Shown: positions 17,628 through 26,042 of the stretch, one piece after another
Layout of the letters: every line of letters starts with the position of its first letter
Numbering within the stretch: the stretch's first letter is position 1
NCBI RefSeq assembly: GCF_943733665.1
Contig: NZ_OX030782.1
Coordinates: 2,382,501 to 2,446,500 of the forward strand
DNA length: 64,000 nt
Source of the DNA: Aquimarina sp. Aq107
GTDB taxonomy: Bacteria > Bacteroidota > Bacteroidia > Flavobacteriales > Flavobacteriaceae
Direction: 5' to 3'
Notes under the pieces: generated by a model
The model's input: the letters and a program-made list of their open reading frames with translations, nothing else
What the model was told of the DNA's origin: nothing
Databases searched by the model: none
Translations under genes and position numbers: made by a program

Positions 17628-18489
17628 TTACTTTTTTTGAGGAGTGTTTTACACCGATGCTAGTATTAGATAAATTAATTCTTCTCATTTTAGAATTGAT
17701 AATTTCTCCTAGCATTTTATGATAGGATTCAAAATTATTGAGATTCTTATGACCTCCCCCAATTACTGTATAAAGACGAGTTAGTTTAGGTTTTACTTTT
17801 GATAACTTTATACTGGATTTAAAAGGAATTAATTTATCGTGAGTCCCGTGAATTATATGAATAGGGCAATTCACATACTTTAACCATTTATAAGTGGGTA
17901 TTGGATACCTCATTATTAAAGAAACTGGCATAAACGGTATAAACTTAGCCGCTACCTTACTCAAACTATAATATGGCGCATCCAGTATTAACATTTTAGG
18001 ATTGTTTATAGATGCTAATTTAGTAGCAAAACCAGATCCCATGGATCGTCCATAGAGTATTATATACTTTTCGTCTACTTTTTCTTTTAATTTATTATAA
18101 ACGAACTGAAGGTCACGTTTTATCGCTTTAAAAGAACGCCTTCCTGTACTTTTACCAAATCCACGGTAATCTAACATACATACATCATATCCGTGTCTTG
18201 TAAAATCAACAGCAAACTTACCCCAACCCTTTATACTTTTAGAATTTCCTTTAAGATAGAGCACCACACCTTTAGGATTCTCTACCTTAAAATGAAGTCC
18301 ATTTATAATAGCACCATCCCTAGTTTCTAGATTATACTCTTCTACAACTTGGTTGTTATAATAAAATTCAAAATCTTTATCTAATTTCTCTGGTTTAAAA
18401 ATAAAATATTCTTGCAAATAGTATAAAGCAACGCTAGCAATAATATAAAATGCCAGAATAATAATTGTTATGTATCCCCAATTTGGCAT
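17614..18489 (-). CDS. Membrane-anchored alpha/beta hydrolase, paralogue
   Basis: The protein has 291 residues from ATG 18489; the longer frame (to 18552) would place 21 odd residues before the membrane helix. It has an N-terminal helix (YITIIILAFYIIASVALYYL) and the motifs LKGNSKSIKGWG, YGRSMGSGFA (nucleophile Ser), HGTHDKLIPF (acid) and GGGHKNLNNF (His). The C-terminus is basic and extends beyond the domain. It is the upstream member of a two-gene unit with the 16833-17627 hydrolase, which it overlaps by 14 bp. It is likely an inner-membrane-tethered esterase; the substrate is unknown. Confidence 0.85.
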   Translation of the reverse strand: MPNWGYITIIILAFYIIASVALYYLQEYFIFKPEKLDKDFEFYYNNQVVEEYNLETRDGAIINGLHFKVENPKGVVLYLKGNSKSIKGWGKFAVDFTRHGYDVCMLDYRGFGKSTGRRSFKAIKRDLQFVYNKLKEKVDEKYIILYGRSMGSGFATKLASINNPKMLILDAPYYSLSKVAAKFIPFMPVSLIMRYPIPTYKWLKYVNCPIHIIHGTHDKLIPFKSSIKLSKVKPKLTRLYTVIGGGHKNLNNFESYHKMLGEIINSKMRRINLSNTSIGVKHSSKKVNVQA

Positions 18490-18556
18490 ATTAGTATTCT
18501 TTAAAAAATGCTTGTAAGTAACTAATTTACAAAAAATTAAAATGAATTGCATAAAA

Positions 18557-18578
18557 AAATCCTGCCAAAGCAGGATCT
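18557..18578 (-). terminator. Terminator of the outer-membrane protein gene
   Basis: Stem ATCCTGC / GCAGGAT with a CAAA loop (18559-18576). A run of seven A at 18553-18559 becomes a T-run on the minus strand. Confidence 0.8.
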
Positions 18579-18607
18579 TAATATTTTATTTTTAATTGAC
18601 TTATCTT

Positions 18608-19246
18608 TTATCGTCGAGCATCATATATTCTAAAACGAACACCTACTCGAGCATAGATGTCGAAAAATTTACTATCCACATCGACTAAATTATCCGTAAA
18701 ATCATTCATTGCACCTACTTCTAGCATAATATCAAACATCTCTCCAATCATCTGAGAAAAACCTGCACCATAAACTCCACCAATTACTAATTGTTCATAC
18801 TGATCAGATTCCAAATCTACACCCGCAAATTCTACACTAGTATTTAATCTAAAAGAAGGACCTACATTAATAAAAGGTCTAAAACGATCTTTTCCTCTAC
18901 CAAATAAATATCTGAATTTAGGATTAAACCCTATCTGAAGAGCTTTTATTTCAGTTTTTGGATCATCAATAAATACTGGGTCACCTAGATCAAACTGAGA
19001 CTGGAAAAGATCTATCTCACTATTTCTTTGTAAAATTTCAACAGAAAAAACAATACTTGTTTTGGCTCGAACACCCATAACATAGCCATAACCAGCGCTA
19101 AAAAAGAAACCTGTCCCAAAATCTGAGTCAACATCCTCAAAACTTAACTTGGAAAATGTCGCACCACCAGTTACTTCCCAACGATATTGTCCAAATGAAG
19201 TAGCCGAAATAGCAACAAGTAAAATAAAGAATATTAATTTTTTCAT
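18608..19246 (-). CDS. Outer-membrane beta-barrel protein (PorT-like)
   Basis: The 212-residue protein has a signal peptide (MKKLIFFILLVAISATSFGQ). Alternating hydrophobic strands follow, such as GYGYVMGVRAKTSIVFSVEIL, GFNPKFRYLF and YARVGVRFRIYD, which suggests an eight-stranded barrel of the outer-membrane-beta-barrel domain family. These are common surface proteins of Bacteroidetes with few known roles. It is a single-gene unit with its own terminator at 18557-18578. It is distantly similar in plan to the barrel at 39143-39652. Confidence 0.75.
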   Translation of the reverse strand: MKKLIFFILLVAISATSFGQYRWEVTGGATFSKLSFEDVDSDFGTGFFFSAGYGYVMGVRAKTSIVFSVEILQRNSEIDLFQSQFDLGDPVFIDDPKTEIKALQIGFNPKFRYLFGRGKDRFRPFINVGPSFRLNTSVEFAGVDLESDQYEQLVIGGVYGAGFSQMIGEMFDIMLEVGAMNDFTDNLVDVDSKFFDIYARVGVRFRIYDARR

Positions 19247-19315
19247 AATTTCATGTTTAGATTTGAGGTTAAATTCTTGACGAAAATACTAAAATTTAAA
19301 AAACAAGCATAAAAA

Positions 19316-19338
19316 AACCTGTCGATACCGACAGGTTT
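19316..19338 (-). terminator. Terminator of the ferredoxin gene
   Basis: Arms AAACCTGTCG and CCGACAGGTTT form a 10-bp stem with a short loop, preceded on the plus strand by a run of A. Confidence 0.8.
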
Positions 19339-19363
19339 ATAACTATATAAGATCATTAATCTA

Positions 19364-19714
19364 TTATTCTTTGTGCATAAATGCCTGTTTCTGCAATAAA
19401 AACTCTTCGGTTTCTACTATATCTTCATCTGGAACACAACAATCTACCGGACACACAGCCGCACATTGAGGTTCTTCATGAAAACCTTTACACTCCGTAC
19501 ATTTATCTGGAACTATATAATATATTTCATCGCTCACAGGTTCTTGTGCTTCTTCTGAGTTAACTGCTTTTCCTCCAGGAAGTACAACATCACCTTCTAA
19601 ATCTGTACCGTCGGCATATCTCCAATCATCCGCTCCTTCATAAATTGCAGTGTTTGGACATTCTGGTTCACACGCACCACAGTTTATACATTCATCCGTT
19701 ATTATAATTGCCAT
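19364..19714 (-). CDS. 2[4Fe-4S] ferredoxin
   Basis: The 116-residue soluble protein has one Cys motif near the N-terminus ([12 protein letters not shown]) and a second (CTECKGF...[10 protein letters not shown]). In the second motif the usual CxxC spacing is widened by an insertion, as in the long-chain bacterial ferredoxins of the YfhL/Alvin type. Between them lies an acidic insertion of about 50 residues. It carries electrons at low potential in the cytoplasm. It is divergently transcribed from the LuxC-type reductase with only 48 bp between them, and both -7 boxes lie in that gap. A functional link with the reductase is plausible but not shown. Confidence 0.9.
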   Translation of the reverse strand: MAIIITDECINCGACEPECPNTAIYEGADDWRYADGTDLEGDVVLPGGKAVNSEEAQEPVSDEIYYIVPDKCTECKGFHEEPQCAAVCPVDCCVPDEDIVETEEFLLQKQAFMHKE

Positions 19715-19729
19715 AGCTCTTTTTTATTC

Positions 19730-19737
19730 TAAATTTG
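19730..19737 (+). promoter_or_regulatory. -7 box of the acyl-CoA reductase gene
   Basis: TAAATTTG matches TAnnTTTG exactly and lies 25 bp before the GTG start at 19763. It partly faces the opposite-strand -7 box at 19743-19750. Confidence 0.55.
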
Positions 19738-19742
19738 CAACA

Positions 19743-19750
19743 CAAAAATA
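19743..19750 (-). promoter_or_regulatory. -7 box of the ferredoxin gene
   Basis: On the minus strand TATTTTTG matches TAnnTTTG exactly and lies 28 bp before the ATG at 19714. The two opposing boxes are only 5 bp apart, so the polymerases should compete. Confidence 0.55.
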
Positions 19751-19762
19751 ACTCGTAAACTA

Positions 19763-20842
19763 GTGATAAACAAATTAGAAATGTTATTAAATGACCGAAT
19801 TACCGCATTTTCTGAATTAGGCAAGTTCTTAAGTCAATTCAAAAATACTGGTTATGAGAAGATTAACAACATCAAAAATAACGAAGATTTTTTTGATGGA
19901 ATGACGCAAAAAATAGAATCTGCCAAACATCATAATGGTTGGTTTACAGAAGAAAACATAGTGTTTTCACTGTCGCAATGGAGTAAAACACTTACAAAAC
20001 ATAACCTAGAACAATGGTTATCTTCTTATTCATTAGATCAAATAGAATCGAAAACAATTGGAATAATTATGGCAGGTAATATTCCTTTAGTTGGATTTCA
20101 CGATTTTATTTCAGTATTAATCAGCGGCCATAACGTATTAGTTAAACAATCTTCTAATGATAATCAATTACTTCCTTACCTAGCTTCTTACCTAATCTCC
20201 ATAGCACCTAAGTTTAAGAATAAAATTTCTTTTACCACCGAAAAATTCACTGGTTTTGACGCCATCATTGCTACAGGAAGTAATAACACTGCTCGTTATT
20301 TTGAACATTATTTTGGTAATAAACCCAATATAATTCGCAAAAACAGAAATTCTGTAGCTGTTTTAACCGGTAACGAATCCAAGGAACAATTAGCAGCATT
20401 AGGAAACGATATATTTAGATATTATGGATTAGGTTGTCGCAGTGTATCCAAACTTATGGTTCCTAAAGGTTATGATTTCGATCTATTTTTTAAATCCATT
20501 TATGCTCATAATGATATCATCAATGGTGCTAAGTATGCCAATAATTATGATTATAATAAAGCGGTGTATTTAATGAGCAGTTTTAAGCTACTAGAAAATG
20601 GATTTCTAATGCTAAAGGAAGATACCAGTTATGGTTCTCCTATTGCTACTTTATTCTACGAAACTTATGATACTAAGGATGAGCTAATTCAAAAATTCGA
20701 AAAGGATAAAGAAGCTATTCAATGTATTGTAAGTGATGATTTTTCAGAAGAAAGTATTGATTTTGGTACTACTCAACACCCTTCTCTATCAGATTATGCA
20801 GATAACATTGATGTTATTGAATTTTTAACAAAAATTGATTAA
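19763..20842 (+). CDS. LuxC-type acyl-CoA reductase
   Basis: The 359-residue protein resembles LuxC/acyl-CoA reductase, which reduces an acyl-CoA or acyl-enzyme to the aldehyde with NADPH. The nucleophile is probably Cys225 in YYGLGCRSVSK, and IIMAGNIPLVGFHDF is a characteristic N-terminal motif. LuxC of luminous bacteria is about 480 residues, so this is a short form, common in Bacteroidetes. The frame opens with GTG 19763, which fits the -7 box at 19730; ATG 19781 is the alternative. No luxA, luxB, luxD or luxE is near, so the role is not light production. It sits directly upstream of serC and serA. Confidence 0.8.
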   Translation: MINKLEMLLNDRITAFSELGKFLSQFKNTGYEKINNIKNNEDFFDGMTQKIESAKHHNGWFTEENIVFSLSQWSKTLTKHNLEQWLSSYSLDQIESKTIGIIMAGNIPLVGFHDFISVLISGHNVLVKQSSNDNQLLPYLASYLISIAPKFKNKISFTTEKFTGFDAIIATGSNNTARYFEHYFGNKPNIIRKNRNSVAVLTGNESKEQLAALGNDIFRYYGLGCRSVSKLMVPKGYDFDLFFKSIYAHNDIINGAKYANNYDYNKAVYLMSSFKLLENGFLMLKEDTSYGSPIATLFYETYDTKDELIQKFEKDKEAIQCIVSDDFSEESIDFGTTQHPSLSDYADNIDVIEFLTKID

Positions 20843-20881
20843 ATATTTTATCATATTGATAATGATTTTGTTTTAGATTAT

Positions 20882-20908
20882 TAGCACCTTTGTGGTGTTT
20901 TTTCTTAC
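20882..20908 (+). terminator. Possible weak terminator after the reductase gene
   Basis: AGCACC / GGTGTT with a TTTGT loop, followed by TTTTTCTT. The stem is short, so readthrough into serC is possible. Confidence 0.4.
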
Positions 20909-20967
20909 TGGTTTAAGGAGCCAGAAAACAATAAGAAAAGTAAATAATAAAAACTATAAAACTACTG

Positions 20968-22032
20968 ATGAAAAAGCACAACTTTAGCGCAGGACCTTGT
21001 ATTTTACCACAAGAAGTATTCAAAGAAGCATCCCAGGCTGTATTAGACTTTAACGACTCTGGGTTATCCATTTTGGAGATTTCACATCGTAGCAAAGATT
21101 TTGTAGACGTAATGGAAGAAGCCCGTAGTTTGGCTTTAGAATTATTAGGATTAGAAGGTAAAGGCTATAAAGTACTTTTTCTTCAAGGTGGAGCGAGTAC
21201 ACAATTCTTAATGGCTGCTTATAATTTATTACAGAATAAAGCAGGATATATCAATACAGGTAGCTGGAGTGATAAAGCCATTAAAGAAGCTAAAATTTTT
21301 GGGGAAGTGATTGAAGTTGCATCTTCTAAAGATGCTAATTATAATTATATCCCTAAAGGGTATAAAGTACCAGAAGGTTTGGATTATTTACACTGCACAA
21401 GTAACAACACAATATTTGGTACACAGATAAAGGATTTCCCAACTACCGATGCACCGCTTATATGTGATATGAGTAGTGATATTTTCTCAAGACAATTGGA
21501 TTTTTCTAAGTTTAGTCTAATTTATGCTGGAGCTCAAAAAAACATGGGGCCTGCAGGAACTACGTTGGTTGTTATTAAAGAAGATATTCTTGGCAAAATA
21601 GAAAGACAAATCCCATCAATGTTAGACTACAGTGTACATATTAGTAAAAGCAGTATGTTTAATACGCCTCCTGTTTTCCCTGTATATACATCTATGCTTA
21701 CACTTAGATGGCTAAAAAAACTTGGTGGAATAGCTGCCATTGAAGAAGAAAACGAGAAAAAAGCAAAACTTATCTATTCTGAAATAGAATTAAATCCATT
21801 ATTTAAAGGATTTGCCGAAAAAGAAGATAGATCGACAATGAATGCAACCTTTTCTTTAGTAGATGAAGATTTAAAAGAAACTTTTGACGCTATGTGGAAA
21901 GAAGCTGGCATCAATGGTGTTAATGGGCACAGAAGTGTCGGAGGATATAGAGCAAGTATGTACAATGCGATGAGTATAGAAAGTGTTGCTGCACTTGTAG
22001 ATGTAATGAGTGATTTAGAAAGAAAAGCGTAA
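20968..22032 (+). CDS. serC: Phosphoserine aminotransferase
   Basis: The 354-residue PLP enzyme converts 3-phosphohydroxypyruvate and glutamate to phosphoserine, step two of serine synthesis. It also acts on the pyridoxine precursor in some bacteria. It begins HNFSAGPCILPQEV, the standard SerC start. The family motifs GGASTQF, the PLP lysine in YAGAQKNMGPAG and the C-terminal GGYRASMYNA are present, and the length agrees with the family (about 360). It is followed after 71 bp by serA, so the two serine steps are adjacent and probably cotranscribed. Confidence 0.96.
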   Translation: MKKHNFSAGPCILPQEVFKEASQAVLDFNDSGLSILEISHRSKDFVDVMEEARSLALELLGLEGKGYKVLFLQGGASTQFLMAAYNLLQNKAGYINTGSWSDKAIKEAKIFGEVIEVASSKDANYNYIPKGYKVPEGLDYLHCTSNNTIFGTQIKDFPTTDAPLICDMSSDIFSRQLDFSKFSLIYAGAQKNMGPAGTTLVVIKEDILGKIERQIPSMLDYSVHISKSSMFNTPPVFPVYTSMLTLRWLKKLGGIAAIEEENEKKAKLIYSEIELNPLFKGFAEKEDRSTMNATFSLVDEDLKETFDAMWKEAGINGVNGHRSVGGYRASMYNAMSIESVAALVDVMSDLERKA

Positions 22033-22103
22033 CCAACTTACAACAAATCAAAAGCTTACTATTCTAGAATAAGAACAAAAAATTAAAAAATCAAACCTTT
22101 AAA

Positions 22104-23054
22104 ATGAAAGTATTAGCAAACGATGGAGTATCACAAAGTGGTATAGATACCCTAGAAAAAGCTGGATTCGAAGTGCAAACCACCACAGTAGCACAGGATC
22201 AATTAGTAAATTATATTAACGACAATGAAATCAATGTATTATTAGTACGAAGTGCTACTAAAGTAAGAACTGATATCATTGATAATTGTAGCTCCTTAAA
22301 AATCATTGGTCGTGGTGGTGTTGGTATGGATAATATTGATGTTACTTACGCAAGAGAAAAAGGATTACACGTAATCAATACACCTGCCGCTTCTTCTGGA
22401 TCTGTAGCTGAACTAGTATTTGCACATTTATATGGTAGTGTTCGTTTTTTACACGATGCCAATAGAAATATGCCCTTAGAAGGAGACAGTAAATTCAAAA
22501 ACCTTAAAAAAGCATATGCTGGAGGTACAGAATTGAGAGGAAAAACACTTGGTGTTATTGGTATTGGTCGTATTGGACAAGCAACAGCAAAAATAGCAAT
22601 CGGAGTTGGTATGAATGTGGCAGCATTTGACCCTTTTATTGAAGAAGTAGATATTCCGGTTGAATTTTTTGATGGACAATCCTTAAGCTTTAAAATAAAA
22701 ACTGTTTCGAAAGAAGAAGTTCTGAAACAAGCGGATTTCTTTACATTACACGTTCCTGCACAGAAAGAATATGTGATTGGTAAACCAGAAATTGATCAAA
22801 TGAAGGATGGAGCTGGATTAATCAATGCTGCCCGAGGTGGTGTTATTGATGAAGTAGCATTAGTAGAAGCGCTAGAAAGTGGTAAACTAAGTTTTGCTGG
22901 ACTTGATGTTTTCGAAAATGAACCAAATCCTGCTATCAAAGTATTAATGAATAACAAGATCTCGCTAACACCTCACATTGGTGCTGCGACAGGAGAAGCA
23001 CAAGACAGAATTGGGCAAGAACTTGCTGATCAAATTATTTCTATACTTAAGTAA
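22104..23054 (+). CDS. serA: D-3-phosphoglycerate dehydrogenase, short form
   Basis: The 316-residue enzyme oxidises 3-phosphoglycerate with NAD, the first step of serine synthesis. The Rossmann motif GVIGIGRIGQATAK, the catalytic Arg in NAARGGVIDE, the Glu in ENEPNP and the His in LTPHIGAAT are all visible. E. coli SerA (410 residues) has a C-terminal ACT domain for serine feedback. This protein stops after the catalytic unit, so it lacks that control, as do many Bacteroidetes forms. Its neighbour serC supports the assignment over other 2-hydroxyacid dehydrogenases. A strong hairpin at 23083-23119 ends the unit. Confidence 0.92.
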   Translation: MKVLANDGVSQSGIDTLEKAGFEVQTTTVAQDQLVNYINDNEINVLLVRSATKVRTDIIDNCSSLKIIGRGGVGMDNIDVTYAREKGLHVINTPAASSGSVAELVFAHLYGSVRFLHDANRNMPLEGDSKFKNLKKAYAGGTELRGKTLGVIGIGRIGQATAKIAIGVGMNVAAFDPFIEEVDIPVEFFDGQSLSFKIKTVSKEEVLKQADFFTLHVPAQKEYVIGKPEIDQMKDGAGLINAARGGVIDEVALVEALESGKLSFAGLDVFENEPNPAIKVLMNNKISLTPHIGAATGEAQDRIGQELADQIISILK

Positions 23055-23082
23055 TTATAGAAAGAGATTAAAAGATTATCGG

Positions 23083-23120
23083 AAAACACCTTTTACAAAT
23101 ATTCGTAAAAGGTGTTTTTT
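23083..23120 (+). terminator. Terminator after serA
   Basis: AAAACACCTTTTAC pairs with GTAAAAGGTGTTTT around an 8-nt loop and is followed by a T-run. Confidence 0.85.
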
Positions 23121-23244
23121 TATTTACCTTATATCGATAAAATTATCATTTCATCCGGTTTTCTCATAAAATAAGATGAATCAATTCTATAATCTTACCT
23201 ATAAAAAATGTAAATTTAGATCACATAATAAAAAAATATAAATC

Positions 23245-23883
23245 ATGTCTGGAATTTTAGATCTTTTAAATAGCCCAATGGGGCAACAAATCATTAGTGG
23301 AGTAAGTAGTCAAACAGGACAATCCGCGGATAAAACTGGAAATTTACTAAGTATGGCTATGCCAGTACTTATGGGAGCAATGCAAAAAAATGCCTCTACA
23401 CCTGAAGGAGCTTCGGGATTATTAGGAGCATTATCCGGAAAACATTCTGGTGGTGGAATCTTAGATAATCTTGGTGGTTTGTTTGAAGGTGGAGTTGAAG
23501 ACAATGTTACTAATGATGGAGCTGGAATTCTGGGACATATTTTAGGAGGGAAACAACCAGCTGTAGAAAATGCATTAAGTCAAAAATCTGGAATGGATGC
23601 TGGTTCAGTAAGTCAAATCCTTAAAGTAGCTGCACCTATTCTAATGGGAGTTTTAGGTAAGCAAGCTTCTCAAAGTAACGTCTCTGATGCTAATGGACTA
23701 TCTAGTATGCTTGGAGGAATGCTTGGAGGTGGTCAGGGATCTAAACAACAATCTCTTATCGAATCATTTCTGGATGCTGATGGTGACGGAAGTATTCTAG
23801 ATGATGTTGCAGGTATGGTTCTTGGAGGCGGTCAGAAAAAAGGCGGTATTGGAGGATTACTTGGTGGACTTTTTGGAAAATAA
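23245..23883 (+). CDS. DUF937 protein
   Basis: The 212-residue protein has no signal peptide. It begins ILDLLNSPMGQQIISGVS and carries two helical DUF937 repeats (around 20-60 and 110-160, each with an AxPxLMG motif: MAMPVLMGAMQ and VAAPILMGVLG). It also has Gly-rich GGGILDNLGGLF and GGMLGGG stretches and an Asp-rich DADGDGSILDD that resembles a calcium loop. The biochemical function of the family is unknown. It is monocistronic, bounded by hairpins at 23083 and 23911. Confidence 0.85.
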   Translation: MSGILDLLNSPMGQQIISGVSSQTGQSADKTGNLLSMAMPVLMGAMQKNASTPEGASGLLGALSGKHSGGGILDNLGGLFEGGVEDNVTNDGAGILGHILGGKQPAVENALSQKSGMDAGSVSQILKVAAPILMGVLGKQASQSNVSDANGLSSMLGGMLGGGQGSKQQSLIESFLDADGDGSILDDVAGMVLGGGQKKGGIGGLLGGLFGK

Positions 23884-23910
23884 AATCAAAAAATAATTTT
23901 AATAATTTAA

Positions 23911-23946
23911 AAAGAGTCTTGATATAAACATCAAGACTCTTTTTTT
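23911..23946 (+). terminator. Terminator after the DUF937 gene
   Basis: AAAGAGTCTTGAT pairs with ATCAAGACTCTTT (13 bp, 6-nt loop), followed by a T-run. Confidence 0.85.
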
Positions 23947-24035
23947 ATATGTTATTATATATAATTACATTCCTAAAAACATTACAAAACGTTAAAACTA
24001 AAAAAATATTGATCAACTTTTTGTAACTTAAACAT

Positions 24036-24461
24036 ATGGTAACAAAACAGTTTTTTTTTATACTTACTCTGGTGCTATTCATTTACAGTTGTGGCACAAC
24101 TAAAGATCGAAAACTAGACACAACATCTACGACCGATACCTCGGATACATTAAGAATTGCTAATGACGATCTAGAGTATGAAATCCTTATCATAGAACCT
24201 GGATTTAATAACTGGCTAGTAACACAAAGACCTAGAGGCTATTACAATCAACAGTTTTTAGAAATAAGAAATCGTCAATATGTTATAGAATACAATCAAA
24301 GAGTAGTCCAACCACAACGTTTCGATCCTGATTTATATATTCAACAAATTAACTATGATCAGCACACTGATTATGGATACGAAGTGAATTATTTACTATA
24401 TAATTATTTCTTGTTTTTTGAAAAACAATACAACCAACGTTTTTTCGTAAGTAGAGGATAA
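24036..24461 (+). CDS. Small lipoprotein, DUF6146-like
   Basis: The 141-residue lipoprotein has the signal segment LVLFIYSCGTTKDRK with the lipid-bearing Cys. The conserved part reads YEILIIEPGFNNWLVTQ, then YYNQQFLEIRNRQYVIEYN and GYEVNYLLYNYFLFFEKQY. It is rich in Tyr, Gln and Asn. I recognise it as the flavobacterial DUF6146 type from memory, without a search. Its role is unknown. It is followed after 39 bp by the DUF6787-like membrane protein, an association that may be conserved. Confidence 0.65.
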   Translation: MVTKQFFFILTLVLFIYSCGTTKDRKLDTTSTTDTSDTLRIANDDLEYEILIIEPGFNNWLVTQRPRGYYNQQFLEIRNRQYVIEYNQRVVQPQRFDPDLYIQQINYDQHTDYGYEVNYLLYNYFLFFEKQYNQRFFVSRG

Positions 24462-24466
24462 AGATT

Positions 24467-24496
24467 TTGACGTGGAAAGTTAATATTGTATTTTTG
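24467..24496 (+). promoter_or_regulatory. Promoter within 10 bp of a start codon
   Basis: TTG (24467-24469), a 19-nt spacer and TATTTTTG (24489-24496), an exact -7 box. The ATG of the next gene is at 24501, so a start about 6-8 nt after the box would give an almost leaderless mRNA. Confidence 0.55.
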
Positions 24497-24500
24497 TTCA

Positions 24501-25022
24501 ATGCAAAAATTCAAAGATCGTTGGGAAATCCAAGCTAATTGGCAACTTCTTTTCCCTCTATTAGGACTAATAGGTTTATTGATTTCTTCTTTTTTATTAA
24601 GCAAAAGACTTATCTCTGGAATTTTTAAATTATCAGAAAATCATGAAGCATATATTCTTGCATTATCATTAATCACTTTATTCCTTTTTATTCCTTTATT
24701 AGGACTAACTTTAAAGATATTTAATGCATTAGAAAAAAAATGGAATATAAACTATAGGTGGGAATTGATAGCTATATTCATTGCTTTTGCTATTACAGGA
24801 TCTACGGCTGCAAGAGTTTCTGACCCATTACTAACATTAATTGGTTTAAGTAAAGAAACAACTAATGGATGGATTTATTGGCCACTTAGAATATTTTTGA
24901 TATTCCCTATATATCAAGTTATATTGTTAATTGTAGGATGGCTTTTTGGCCAATTTAAATTTTTCTGGTGGTTTGAGAAAAAAATGCTCCGCAGAATGGG
25001 TTTTGCTAGGTTTCTTGACTAA
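24501..25022 (+). CDS. Integral membrane protein, DUF6787-like
   Basis: The 173-residue protein begins QKFKDRWEIQANWQLLF and has about four transmembrane helices (LFPLLGLIGLLISSFLL, LITLFLFIPLLGL, ELIAIFIAFAITGSTAA, IFLIFPIYQVILLIVGWLFG). It ends in a Trp/Phe/basic tail (FKFFWWFEKKMLRRMGF). It resembles the flavobacterial DUF6787 family by memory, and no function is known. ATG 24501 is chosen over a TTG at 24486 because a perfect -7 box overlaps the intervening codons. Confidence 0.65.
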   Translation: MQKFKDRWEIQANWQLLFPLLGLIGLLISSFLLSKRLISGIFKLSENHEAYILALSLITLFLFIPLLGLTLKIFNALEKKWNINYRWELIAIFIAFAITGSTAARVSDPLLTLIGLSKETTNGWIYWPLRIFLIFPIYQVILLIVGWLFGQFKFFWWFEKKMLRRMGFARFLD

Positions 25023-25067
25023 TAGTGTTTTTAAAAATGTATTAGATAAAGGAAGTAGCACTGCTTA

Positions 25068-25382
25068 TTATTGAACTATCTCTACTTCAATAGTTTTAGC
25101 ATCTTTATCAAAAACTTCTTCTTTATTAATTACAAAGGTATATAACCACATAATCGTAAAAGATGGAATAATATCGGTTCCTGGTATAATCTCTTCTATA
25201 AATGTTATTATTGAAGCTATTTTCCCTTTTTTTCCCGGATACATATCTAACATTTTTTTTGCCGCATATGGCGCCCAAATAATGTCTAAAAAAGGTCCAA
25301 CAACAGGAATAACCATCGAGGCCATACCTATCAAATCATAAACAATACCTTTCTTTAGTAATTTATACTTGTTTTTTTTCAT
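25068..25382 (-). CDS. Small membrane protein, unknown function
   Basis: The 104-residue protein has a basic N-terminus (MKKNKYKLLKKG), two or three hydrophobic segments (YDLIGMASMVIPVVGPFLDIIWAPYA and PGTDIIPSFTIMWLYTFVIN) and an acidic C-terminus. The Pro-Gly-Thr-Asp and VVGPFLD motifs recall small DUF4112-like membrane proteins, but I cannot assign a family firmly. It is convergent with the upstream membrane protein gene and lies 47 bp downstream of folE on the same strand, so it may be cotranscribed with msrA-folE. Confidence 0.55.
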   Translation of the reverse strand: MKKNKYKLLKKGIVYDLIGMASMVIPVVGPFLDIIWAPYAAKKMLDMYPGKKGKIASIITFIEEIIPGTDIIPSFTIMWLYTFVINKEEVFDKDAKTIEVEIVQ

Positions 25383-25429
25383 AAGTTTCTATTTACTAAA
25401 GATATAACAAAAAAAATGCCAAAAAATTG

Positions 25430-26026
25430 TTATGCCAAATCTGCAGTTATCAACCTTAGAAACTCAGTTCTCGTTTCTATCTTTTCGAATTGACCTCTAA
25501 ACCCAGAAGTAGTAGTTACAGAATTTTGTTTTTGTACACCACGCATCATCATGCACATATGCGACGCCTCTATAACAACAGCAACACCTTGTGGTTTTAA
25601 AGTATTATTAATACATTCCAAGATATCATGAGTTAATCGTTCTTGTACTTGAAGTCGTCTTGCAAAAACATCAACTATTCTAGGTAATTTACTTAACCCG
25701 ACTATATGCCCATTAGGAATATATGCTATATGAGCTTTACCAAAAAATGGCAGCATATGATGCTCACACAAAGAATATAACTCTATATCCTTTACAATCA
25801 CCATATCGTCATAATCTTCTTTAAACATGGCACTTTTTAATATCTCTTCAGGATTCTGATGATATCCTTGAGTCAAAAATTGCATGGCTTTTGCCGCTCT
25901 CTCTGGAGTCTTAACAATCCCTTCCCTACTTACATCTTCTCCTAAATCAGTAATAATTGACTTAAACTTATCTTTTACATGATCTGTAACCTGGATATTA
26001 TATTCTTCAAACTTATTGTATGGCAT
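25430..26026 (-). CDS. folE: GTP cyclohydrolase I
   Basis: The 198-residue enzyme converts GTP to dihydroneopterin triphosphate, the entry to folate and biopterin synthesis. Zinc ligands and catalytic residues are visible in [18 protein letters not shown] (Cys87, His89, His90) and in [15 protein letters not shown]. The C-terminal [11 protein letters not shown] is standard for the family, and the length fits type IA. It lies 16 bp downstream of msrA on the same strand, so an msrA-folE operon is likely. Confidence 0.95.
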   Translation of the reverse strand: MPYNKFEEYNIQVTDHVKDKFKSIITDLGEDVSREGIVKTPERAAKAMQFLTQGYHQNPEEILKSAMFKEDYDDMVIVKDIELYSLCEHHMLPFFGKAHIAYIPNGHIVGLSKLPRIVDVFARRLQVQERLTHDILECINNTLKPQGVAVVIEASHMCMMMRGVQKQNSVTTTSGFRGQFEKIETRTEFLRLITADLA

Positions 26027-26042
26027 TATGCGTATATTAATT

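Noticed and set aside
19763-20842. Bioluminescence operon suggested by the LuxC-like protein
   Set aside because: No luxA, luxB, luxD or luxE homologue is in the window; short LuxC-type reductases next to serC are common in non-luminous Bacteroidetes.
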